DNA of 19,667 bases, taken from Candidatus Moraniibacteriota bacterium. GTDB taxonomy: Bacteria; Patescibacteriota; Minisyncoccia; Moranbacterales; UBA2206. The stretch is taken from positions 1 through 19,667 of the forward strand of contig DQBY01000124.1 of NCBI GenBank assembly GCA_003534085.1, given 5' to 3'. This document shows, piece after piece, positions 7,237-13,866 of the stretch (positions within the stretch are counted from its first letter, which is position 1; every line of letters begins with the position of its first letter). A program made the position numbers and the translations under genes. The notes under the pieces are model-generated. The model was not told the DNA's origin, ran no database searches, and saw only the letters and a program-made list of their open reading frames with translations.

Positions 7237-8991
7237 CTATCCCCACCTCTCCAACAATTCCTTCGTCTGTTGGATCGGGATTTCGATGATGAATCTCGAA
7301 CCCTTTCCTTCTCCGTCCGATTCCGCCCAGATCTTTCCGCCGTTGTTTTCAACCATGGAGCGTCCGACATAGAGGCCAAGTCCGGTTCCGCCGGTGTTCA
7401 GGCGGGAAGTGTCTTTGCCTCGGGAGAATTTAGCGAAAAGATACGGCAGTTCGGTCTGCGGTACGCCGATTCCGGTGTCGGCGACGGTAATCCTGATAAC
7501 ATCTTGTCCGCCAAGGTTTGATTTTTGATCATTTGGATTTTGGGATTTGTTTGGAATTTGGAATTTGGAATTTGGAATTTGCTCGAGGCGAAGTGTAACG
7601 CCGCCTTTCGGAGTATATTTCAAAGCGTTGTCCACCATGTTGGAAATGACTTCCCTCACTTTCGTGCCGTCAATCATCACCTCAGGCAAAGGAGTTTCCG
7701 ATTTCTTATATTCCAGATACAAACCGTTGGCCTTGGCTTTCGGAATGAAAGTATCCATCACGTCCGCGCAGATCTTTTCCACGCTCCATGGCGCGAACTT
7801 GAATTCCATCCTGCCCGATTCCATCCTGGAAACGTTCAAAAGGTCTTCCACCAGATTCACGAGCCTTTCATTGGAAGTGTACACCTTGTTCAAAACATCC
7901 TGCTGCTTCGGATCGACTTTTCCGTATGAACCTTCCAAAAGCATCGAGATGAATCCCTTGATCGCGGTCAATGGAGTCCTCAACTGATGCGAAGCGATGG
8001 AGATGAATTCCGATTTGGCATTATCCAATTTCCGGAGCTGATCATTCGCCTCCGCCAGCTTGTCGCTCATCCCCTGCAGCTGTTCCTTCCTTTCCTCGCT
8101 GACTTTCACCGCCCTCACCAACGCCCAGCCGGCCCCGATCGTCAAAAACAACGTCACCGCAGTCAAGATTATAGCCGTCGTAGTCTCAACAAAGAAAAAC
8201 ATCGAGCCTACAAGGATAATCAACGCCGCCACCAATGCCTGCGCCGCAAGCATCTTAATATTGAAGGCTTTGAATTTGACGATGAGATAGGCAAGGAATG
8301 CCATGAAAACGGCCATACTTAGAACTCCCCAAAATTCTAATTCATAGTTTTCGGTTATGCTTGATGTAAAAAGAGCAATAAAAAGGGATAACAAAAAGAA
8401 TTCAATTCCAAATACAAAAAGAATTAATTGTTTTTTAAAAGAATTTTCGACTTTTCTGTATTTTAAAATTGCCATTATTAATACCCAAAAAAATATAACG
8501 ACGCAAATTGAAAAAAAATATAAAATAAAATAATAACCCTCAGTTGCCTCACAATCATTAATGATGCTGAAATTTGTTAGATTTTTATTAGTGGGAGTAA
8601 AAAATATCGCTGGAAGTAATAATAATAGAAAAAATGTTTTTACAGACACGCCAACATCACCTTTATTTATAAAAACATATGTTAAATACAGACTTAATAT
8701 AAAAATTAATTCAATTAAAAGACCAGAAAAAGACCAGAAAAACATTATACTTGTACTATTCGAACTTGTCCATAAAATAAGATTAAAAATCACCCAAATT
8801 GAAAATGCCATAGACAAGGACAACAAAATTTTACTTACAAGTGCCTTTTTGTTTTTTAAAAAAACAAAAAGGCTTACTATTAGCGAAACTGTCGCGGCAG
8901 GAATATGAGAATAATAAATCAAGTCTAGTGGATAAGAATCTCTTACCAAGGTGAAACAATATTCAATATTATTAACTAAATTAAAAGACAT
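7237..8991 (-). CDS. membrane histidine kinase with multi-span N-terminal sensor
   Basis: The 584-aa protein begins with roughly eight or nine hydrophobic segments (about residues 25-295) resembling the 7TM-type histidine kinase sensor. A short coiled linker (SEERKEQ..LAEANDQLRKLD) follows. The HisKA domain has phospho-acceptor His335 in SHQLRTPLTAIKG. The HATPase domain has the N box SNMVDNALKYTP, G1 ADTGIGVP, the F box LFAKFSR and G2 GGTGLGLYVG. All catalytic boxes are intact. A repeat-encoded stretch (IPNSKFQIPNK, NPNDQK) is inserted between the N and G1 boxes. No response regulator gene is in the window. The start overlaps the SET gene by 11 nt, so it is the last gene of a three-gene operon. 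The 3' half is much richer in GC than the 5' half. Confidence 0.92.
   Translation of the reverse strand: MSFNLVNNIEYCFTLVRDSYPLDLIYYSHIPAATVSLIVSLFVFLKNKKALVSKILLSLSMAFSIWVIFNLILWTSSNSTSIMFFWSFSGLLIELIFILSLYLTYVFINKGDVGVSVKTFFLLLLLPAIFFTPTNKNLTNFSIINDCEATEGYYFILYFFSICVVIFFWVLIMAILKYRKVENSFKKQLILFVFGIEFFLLSLFIALFTSSITENYELEFWGVLSMAVFMAFLAYLIVKFKAFNIKMLAAQALVAALIILVGSMFFFVETTTAIILTAVTLFLTIGAGWALVRAVKVSEERKEQLQGMSDKLAEANDQLRKLDNAKSEFISIASHQLRTPLTAIKGFISMLLEGSYGKVDPKQQDVLNKVYTSNERLVNLVEDLLNVSRMESGRMEFKFAPWSVEKICADVMDTFIPKAKANGLYLEYKKSETPLPEVMIDGTKVREVISNMVDNALKYTPKGGVTLRLEQIPNSKFQIPNKSQNPNDQKSNLGGQDVIRITVADTGIGVPQTELPYLFAKFSRGKDTSRLNTGGTGLGLYVGRSMVENNGGKIWAESDGEGKGSRFIIEIPIQQTKELLERWG
7553..7580. 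repeat. four tandem copies of a 7-bp unit inside the kinase gene
   Basis: The unit ggaattt is repeated four times without error, with degenerate copies continuing to about 7530. Because 7 is not a multiple of 3, three units make a 7-residue protein period (IPNSKFQ). The array sits in frame between the N and G1 boxes of the ATPase domain. Confidence 0.85.
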
Positions 8992-9586
8992 ACTTTTTTA
9001 TGTTATTTTTATTTATTAATCCAAGTTTTTTTAGCGCATCAATCTCATACCTGGGAAGTTTGAAGTGGTTTTTATCATATTTTTTTGATTTCAACAAAAT
9101 TTTCATATAATCTTGCAACGCACCCATTTTCACATACATAGTTAAAGTTTTTTTTGGAATAGTCAATATATGACTTATCTTTTTTCTGCATATATTAGAA
9201 CCACACTTGCATCTCATTTCCCAAATTGTCGGCGCAATGACGGTCGAATAATCATAAGTTATTTCCTCTCCCTTTTCTATGTTCCTCAGAGCAAATAATT
9301 CACTCGTCTTCCTCACACCAGCATTTGGACTGCAACTATGATTAAAAGTGTTTGAAATTCTATCCATATCCAGATAGGTTCGCCTGCCAATCTGAAGAGA
9401 ATCATTCATAGCCTCTTTTCCATATTTAACTCTATTTGCCCATTCAGTTACATCCATCTTCTCGCCACTTAAAACCCATATTTTATTCCCTTTATTTATG
9501 TTTTCAAGGGCAAATATGCCATTCCCATATTTAAGAGTCTCCTTTAATTTCAATTTGGAATTGGTCCAAGAAAAAATATCTTTCAT
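8981..9586 (-). CDS. SET-domain protein lysine methyltransferase with post-SET zinc site
   Basis: This 201-aa protein has a near-complete small SET domain: the N-terminal YGNGIFAL strand, FNHSCSPN (Asn82-His83-Ser84-Cys85), RNIEKGEEITYDYS with Tyr111 and Tyr113, and a post-SET segment RCKCGSNIC (Cys126, Cys128, Cys133; CXCX4C). In eukaryotic SET enzymes Cys85 plus these three cysteines bind zinc near the active site, so this copy looks catalytically competent. It should methylate a lysine on a protein; the target is unknown. The ATG overlaps the stop of the upstream unknown gene (ATGA), and its own end overlaps the kinase start, so the three are one operon. Confidence 0.88.
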   Translation of the reverse strand: MKDIFSWTNSKLKLKETLKYGNGIFALENINKGNKIWVLSGEKMDVTEWANRVKYGKEAMNDSLQIGRRTYLDMDRISNTFNHSCSPNAGVRKTSELFALRNIEKGEEITYDYSTVIAPTIWEMRCKCGSNICRKKISHILTIPKKTLTMYVKMGALQDYMKILLKSKKYDKNHFKLPRYEIDALKKLGLINKNNIKKYVF

Positions 9587-10419
9587 TTATCTAAATCAAT
9601 TTTATTAATTAAATCATCTGGATAATATTGCCAAAATATATCTCCATCAACTTTATAGCTAACCAGTGGGACAATCAATGGCCTTAGGCCGAAAATCTCC
9701 TGTATCCTATCAAATGCCGGCTTAACGACATCAAAAGTAAACTTCTTTTCATCCTTGTTTGATCCCACAAAATAATTTTCAAAAAGTACCCCATTACAGA
9801 TAAAAAGAGCAAACACTTTTAAGTAAACATCATAAGCACTCTCCCCGTTAGTCTTAAACTCAGAGACATCGAATGTGTCTATTTTTTTATATTTTTCATT
9901 GAAAATTCGATGATGAAATTTAATAAAGTCTTCGCCCCAAACAGTTTTAATTTTTTTGAAATACTCGCCATCGCATTTCTCTAAATCAATTATCTTTTTT
10001 CTATCGTTAATACAAGCATCTTCTCCATTTTTTTGATGAAAGAATATCATTTTACCTAAATGCAATTTATCCTGATTGCGAGTACAAAATTTGTCATTCA
10101 AAAATTCCATAAAAATAAAATTGAGATCTAAAAGTCTCGCTGTATCACTGGCAATTTGGAATTCCAAATTAGGAGTTGTCATAAACCTGAACAATGCGGC
10201 TCGTGGTTCTTTTTTAAAAACTTCAGGTAGCTCCCCTCCCAAAAAATCCTCCACCTTTTTCCGCAGCACTTTGTCATTCCAGCGGCGCCAGATTTCTTTT
10301 TTTGCGACTGATAGCGGGGTATAGATATCTTTAATATCAAATTCCTCGTTTTCAGACTGTTTGGAAATATCTACTTTTTCAACTTTTTTATCCTTCCCGA
10401 CTTCATTCTTCTTATTCAT
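9583..10419 (-). CDS. hypothetical protein, 278 aa, first gene of SET/kinase operon
   Basis: I do not recognise a characterised family. The protein has a charged, probably disordered N-terminus (about 25 residues), then a conserved-looking block IYTPLSVAKKEIWRRWND and a mixed alpha/beta remainder rich in Lys, Asp and Phe. There is no signal peptide or membrane segment. The block is conserved in a second, broken copy at 15744-15853, so this is a multi-copy family in the genome. Its stop codon overlaps the SET gene start (ATGA), so the two proteins are likely made together. It is a candidate substrate or partner of the SET enzyme, purely from position. Confidence 0.78.
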   Translation of the reverse strand: MNKKNEVGKDKKVEKVDISKQSENEEFDIKDIYTPLSVAKKEIWRRWNDKVLRKKVEDFLGGELPEVFKKEPRAALFRFMTTPNLEFQIASDTARLLDLNFIFMEFLNDKFCTRNQDKLHLGKMIFFHQKNGEDACINDRKKIIDLEKCDGEYFKKIKTVWGEDFIKFHHRIFNEKYKKIDTFDVSEFKTNGESAYDVYLKVFALFICNGVLFENYFVGSNKDEKKFTFDVVKPAFDRIQEIFGLRPLIVPLVSYKVDGDIFWQYYPDDLINKIDLDK

Positions 10420-10469
10420 AAATCTTTGAATTTAACGATAACCAAGAATTACTACAATTCCCTACCTTT

Positions 10470-10498
10470 ATTATGCTACTAAAAAGGATTTTTGACAA
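10470..10498 (-). promoter_or_regulatory. sigma70-like promoter for the 278-aa/SET/kinase operon
   Basis: On the minus strand TTGTCA (10493-10498), a 17-nt spacer and CATAAT (10470-10475) are present. The predicted start lies about 44 nt before the ATG at 10419, so this transcript would have a short leader, without a clear Shine-Dalgarno. Confidence 0.5.
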
Positions 10499-10533
10499 GA
10501 AAAATGCCGAGATCTGAAAAACCAAATCTCGGC
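10497..10533 (-). terminator. intrinsic terminator after the ArgA-like gene
   Basis: An 8-bp stem, gccgagat (10506-10513) with atctcggc (10526-10533), is followed on the minus strand by a T-rich tail (ATTTTTC). It lies about 25 nt past the end of the ArgA-like gene. Its tail borders the -35 box of the next operon. Confidence 0.75.
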
Positions 10534-10559
10534 TCAAGGACAATCGCTTATCCGTAGTA

Positions 10560-11612
10560 TCATATATACTTCCTTACCCACACCTTGTTGCCATTGCCGT
10601 TCGCTATACCGCATTCGCGTAAGGAACATTTGGCAAACCCAAGTTTTTTGAACCAGGGATACATGCCAAGCAAGTTGGTGTTTTTTTCCGGATCCAGAAA
10701 TATCCATCTTTCATTCTTTTCAACATCCGCAAGCGCATGTTCGATGAGGCGCTGAAATATAATGGGTTTTTGATATGCAGGTGAAGCTCCCAAATATGAC
10801 ACCTCCATTGCTTTACCATCATCCTTTATCATCATACATCCGTGCACTTGGTGATCTACCGAAAAAATCACAAAATCATTAATGCTTCTCTCTATTAAAT
10901 CCAGTGGCACAGAAGTCTTGACCGACTCCTTGATGATTTCGAATATTTCAGAAACATCAGTTTTTTTGGCATTGCGGATTCCATGATAAATCCTGTCATA
11001 TATCATGGTTCCGGATCCTTCACAGGTTAATATCTCTCTGAATAAGCTCCCCTCCCTAGATCCGATTATGTGTATGCGCGGAATTCCTTGCTCACAAGCC
11101 ATCAGCGCAACCTCGACCCGTTTGAGCATGTCATGGGTTATGACTCCCGACATTGCAATCATCTCTCTGACTTGTCGCACATTCATTTCATGGACAAGCA
11201 ACTTTCCTGATTGAAACACGCCATCCTGATTTGTAATATATACAATTTTTATGGCGCCAAGTTTGAGAGCTAAGCTAGCAATGGCCTTTTCGCTCGACAG
11301 AAATGATGTTTCGCCAAAGAAAACTACTGGCGTCATTCCCATTGCAACATGACCAGCAATGTCAGAAATTGTGGAAATATCCAGAAACACAACAGGCTCC
11401 AGAGTAAACCATGGATCTTTCCTGAAATGAGTATCCGAATGAGTGACAACAACCTCAATCCCGGCGTTTTTCAACAGACCTATGTCTCTGATAACATTGC
11501 CAAGTTTTTTATCTTTTGCCAATACATGCTTGCTCACTTTTACGACGATAATCTTTCCTCGAAATTGTCGCGTATAGTCGAGGATTTCTTTGGCCAATCT
11601 AAAGCTTTCCAT
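10560..11612 (-). CDS. ArgA-like N-acetylglutamate synthase (AAK + GNAT)
   Basis: About 350 aa with the two-domain plan of bacterial ArgA. An amino-acid-kinase-like domain (residues 1-220: GKIIVVKVS, LLKNAGIEVVVTHSD, KIVYITNQDG, THDMLKRVEVA) is followed by a GNAT acetyltransferase domain (about 225-350: VHGCMMIKDDG, YLGASPAYQK, ERWIFLDPEKN, WFKKLGF). Such enzymes acetylate glutamate as the first step of arginine synthesis. I choose the ATG at 11612 over an in-frame GTG at 11630 because AAAGGAG (11621-11627) sits 8 nt before it, the best Shine-Dalgarno in the window. It starts just after the ArgE-like gene ends (11614), so the two form an operon. It is shorter than E. coli ArgA (443 aa). Confidence 0.82.
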   Translation of the reverse strand: MESFRLAKEILDYTRQFRGKIIVVKVSKHVLAKDKKLGNVIRDIGLLKNAGIEVVVTHSDTHFRKDPWFTLEPVVFLDISTISDIAGHVAMGMTPVVFFGETSFLSSEKAIASLALKLGAIKIVYITNQDGVFQSGKLLVHEMNVRQVREMIAMSGVITHDMLKRVEVALMACEQGIPRIHIIGSREGSLFREILTCEGSGTMIYDRIYHGIRNAKKTDVSEIFEIIKESVKTSVPLDLIERSINDFVIFSVDHQVHGCMMIKDDGKAMEVSYLGASPAYQKPIIFQRLIEHALADVEKNERWIFLDPEKNTNLLGMYPWFKKLGFAKCSLRECGIANGNGNKVWVRKYI

Positions 11613-11613
11613 C

Positions 11614-12567
11614 TCAATCGCTCCTTTCACTGCATACGCGCCTTATCAGGCGAATATACTTTTCAATAGTTTCTTCTTTCAATAATTCAGCTCGGACATA
11701 TTCATTGTCCGTGTGTGCTTGCCGAATATCTGTCGGACCCCATATAACCGTTTCGCTTCCAGCCTTATTGAAAATGTTACCCTCCGTATTGAAGGAAACA
11801 GTTTCTGCGGGATGACCGGCTATTTCTTCCACTGCCTTGATTATGTAAGAATCTCTTGGCGTCTCCATGGGATAAGTAAACGCCCTCTTGGCTCCCACAT
11901 GAACATAGAATTTTTCATCAGGAACAGCGGTCTTAATGCTGCGAATCCTGTCCTCTATGCTAGACCTAATAATATCAATCAGGTCTGCCGGATCCTGTCC
12001 GGGCAACGGCCTAATATCACACTCAATCGTAAATCCGCGAGGAATGATATTTTTCGCAACCTTATCCGGCTCAGTTTTTACACCTTTCTTCTCTCTGCCA
12101 ATGCGAATATTGCCTCCAATATTCATAGTTGGACACGGTGGCACAAATCGCGAGTCGGCAACATTCTCCAAATGACTTTTGAACTTACAAAGCTCATCAA
12201 TAACTATTGGCAATGCTTTTTCAACAACATTTGTTGTTGTACTTGGATTTGAGCTGTGAGCCGAATTATCTTTAACCTTATCCTTCCCATGAGAATCTTT
12301 AAACGCACCGACAATTATTTCAAGAAAGATGTAGCCCTTGTGCGCATAAACGGGCTTTGAACTTGTTGGCTCTCCGATAACCACATATTTGCCAATCACT
12401 CTCCCCTTGCGCGCAATATCGTCAACCAGCTTCTTCGCTCCCAGGCATCCCACTTCCTCATCACTTGTGAAACAAAGTGCGAAAGGGGACGATAAATCCG
12501 ATGCTGATACAGCCTTACCCGACTTCATTGCAATTGCAAGAAATAATTTCATGTCCGAAATTCCCAA
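11614..12567 (-). CDS. ArgE/DapE-like M20 deacetylase, N-terminally truncated
   Basis: About 317 aa matching the central and C-terminal parts of M20 metallohydrolases such as acetylornithine deacetylase: SDMK (metal-ligand Asp), FTSDEEVGCLGAKKL (catalytic Glu pair), VVIGEPTSSKPVYAHKG, a dimerisation domain with ECDIRPLPGQDP, and a C-terminal WGPTDIRQAHTDNEYV with the metal His. Homology continues upstream of the first usable start (TTG at 12567) as DKNIYQGLGI, up to an in-frame TAG at 12589-12591. About 80-90 N-terminal residues that normally hold the first metal histidine are therefore missing. No frameshifted remainder is visible upstream. It is probably inactive, or active only with another subunit. 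Operon partner of the ArgA-like gene. Confidence 0.75.
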   Translation of the reverse strand: MGISDMKLFLAIAMKSGKAVSASDLSSPFALCFTSDEEVGCLGAKKLVDDIARKGRVIGKYVVIGEPTSSKPVYAHKGYIFLEIIVGAFKDSHGKDKVKDNSAHSSNPSTTTNVVEKALPIVIDELCKFKSHLENVADSRFVPPCPTMNIGGNIRIGREKKGVKTEPDKVAKNIIPRGFTIECDIRPLPGQDPADLIDIIRSSIEDRIRSIKTAVPDEKFYVHVGAKRAFTYPMETPRDSYIIKAVEEIAGHPAETVSFNTEGNIFNKAGSETVIWGPTDIRQAHTDNEYVRAELLKEETIEKYIRLIRRVCSERSD

Positions 12568-12617
12568 ACCCTGATAAATATTTTTATCCTACAAAACTGT
12601 AAACAACGCTCTAATAT

Positions 12618-12662
12618 CTAACACTTAAGCCATTTTAAATTGAGATGAATCAAACCTTCCAT
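12618..12662 (-). CDS. possible 14-codon leader peptide before the arg-like pair
   Basis: An ATG at 12662 sits exactly 6 nt after a promoter -10 box, the same geometry as the leaderless genes in this window. It opens a 14-codon frame (MEGLIHLNLKWLKC). It contains no arginine, so it is not a classic attenuation peptide for arginine. It could instead be the new, meaningless 5' end left when the ArgE-like gene lost its start. Confidence 0.25.
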   Translation of the reverse strand: MEGLIHLNLKWLKC

Positions 12663-12668
12663 ATCTGA

Positions 12669-12696
12669 ATTATCGTACAATTTTGGATTTTTGCAA
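12669..12696 (-). promoter_or_regulatory. sigma70-like promoter for the ArgE/ArgA-like pair
   Basis: TTGCAA (12691-12696), a 16-nt spacer and GATAAT (12669-12674) on the minus strand. It lies about 100 nt before the first usable ArgE-like start and 6 nt before the ATG of a 14-codon frame. Confidence 0.5.
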
Positions 12697-12697
12697 A

Positions 12698-12734
12698 GAA
12701 AAAAAGGCGTAATCGTAATGATAACGATCACGCC
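12698..12734 (-). terminator. intrinsic terminator after the membrane-protein gene
   Basis: On the minus strand GGCGTGATCGT and ACGATTACGCC form an 11-bp stem with one G-T wobble and a 7-nt loop, followed by a T run. The stem starts directly at the stop codon (12735-12737). Confidence 0.8.
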
Positions 12735-13598
12735 CTAGATTTTGAGGATTGGCCGGAGCAAGAATTCGGCGATAATGCCGTTTCTGATTATCCAATAGCC
12801 GACACTCACAAATAGACTTGCCAGAAAAATAAATATATCTCTTCTCCTCAACCCGTCTATGTGTCCGTATCGCAGATAGGATGTTGTTATGAACGGATCT
12901 TGATAAACAGACAAGAAAAAGAAAATTATCGTATCTCCGACATGTATAGTTTTCAGTTTCATCAACACCAGAGTTAATAACCTGAAACACACAAGCGAGA
13001 GCAAGATGACTTCCAATCCCAATATTTTTTCAGGAAGGAAAATGACCAGTGAATAAACCGGCAGCGCCTCTTTCGAGAACATCGGATAAATAAAAATGTC
13101 CAATTTTGAAGCAATTTCTCTTCCCGAAAGTTTAGTTTCCAAATTTCTCAAAAGCCAAGCTAGACACTTAAGACCGATAAGGATGCCCATCAGCACCTTC
13201 AGCCCCAGAGCTTTATCGGGATTGCATAGGATTACCGTAAGAAAGAAAACCGCCAGTGCCTTCCATGAACTTAAAATCTGAAGGATTTGATTGAAATTTT
13301 CTTCCTTCTCCTTCAGAAATTCCATACCGTCATTCCAGAGAAGCCATGAGACTTTTTTCCTCCTATAAAAAAGGAGTAGCCCGATATTAAGGAGAATAGC
13401 TATTGTTGCCATAACGGCCACACCCCATCCCTTAAAGATCAACTCAGCAAACCACCATAATGGATTGTCAAAGGCCCAGCTGAGAATCTGATAAACTCCC
13501 ATTCCGGCAATTTTTTTCCAATGCCGTTTAAGGAATTCCACAGCTCCATGCCAGATTGCCGCAACGAATGCGGCAATTTTTTTCAATACACCGCTCAT
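12735..13598 (-). CDS. multi-span membrane protein, unknown function
   Basis: The 287-aa protein has about six or seven hydrophobic segments: near residues 8-20, 55-78, 110-125, 133-148, 178-195, 200-215, 222-232 and 255-270, some short. Charged linkers separate them (FYRRKKVSW, FLKEKEENF, NLETKLSGRE). A Trp-rich segment (ILSWAFDNPLWWFAEL) sits near the first membrane span. I recognise no transporter or enzyme motif. It is a single-gene unit with a promoter at 13703-13731, a leader of about 100 nt and its own terminator. The start ATG at 13598 has a weak AGGTG upstream. Confidence 0.75.
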   Translation of the reverse strand: MSGVLKKIAAFVAAIWHGAVEFLKRHWKKIAGMGVYQILSWAFDNPLWWFAELIFKGWGVAVMATIAILLNIGLLLFYRRKKVSWLLWNDGMEFLKEKEENFNQILQILSSWKALAVFFLTVILCNPDKALGLKVLMGILIGLKCLAWLLRNLETKLSGREIASKLDIFIYPMFSKEALPVYSLVIFLPEKILGLEVILLSLVCFRLLTLVLMKLKTIHVGDTIIFFFLSVYQDPFITTSYLRYGHIDGLRRRDIFIFLASLFVSVGYWIIRNGIIAEFLLRPILKI

Positions 13599-13702
13599 CG
13601 CGACACCTATACCAATCCGAAGCCGTTAGGCGTAGGATGGCCCTTTCGATATTTTTTTGTCAAACAACATTACTTTGGTTTAAAAAACCATCGTAACAAC
13701 CT

Positions 13703-13731
13703 ATTATACACCCAAAATCCCATTCTGTCCA
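13703..13731 (-). promoter_or_regulatory. sigma70-like promoter for the membrane-protein gene
   Basis: TGGACA (13726-13731), a 17-nt spacer and a perfect TATAAT (13703-13708) on the minus strand. The start would lie about 98 nt before the ATG at 13598. The leader holds a small GGTTT/AAACC hairpin and a GC-rich stretch. I see no known riboswitch in it. The rest of the gap up to 13822 holds nothing I can name apart from a TTTTGGCT/AGCCAAAA inverted repeat near 13744-13766. Confidence 0.6.
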
Positions 13732-13822
13732 GCCCCTTGGCTGTTTTTTGGCTGAGATAAGCCAAAATAAAAAAACATATCCTCCTCCAATAGCCCGCAT
13801 TTAAGCCAAGTTAAAGGAAAAT

Positions 13823-13846
13823 AAAAAAAACTGGCGCTGATCCAGC
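13823..13846 (-). terminator. intrinsic terminator after the M16 peptidase gene
   Basis: A short GC stem, CTGG/CCAG (13831-13834 with 13842-13845), is followed on the minus strand by eight T residues. It lies 20 nt past the M16 stop. Confidence 0.55.
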
Positions 13847-13866
13847 AATTTTAGACAAATGATTCT

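Noticed and set aside
7270..7987. Plus-strand open frames of 80-146 codons opposite the histidine kinase
   Set aside because: They are antisense shadows of a gene with all kinase boxes intact; their proteins show no family motifs and no promoters.
13703..13820. A 46-codon minus-strand frame with a protein-like end (FWVYNRLLRWFFKPK)
   Set aside because: It has no ATG start and covers a good promoter. I recognise no family, so the promoter reading is preferred.
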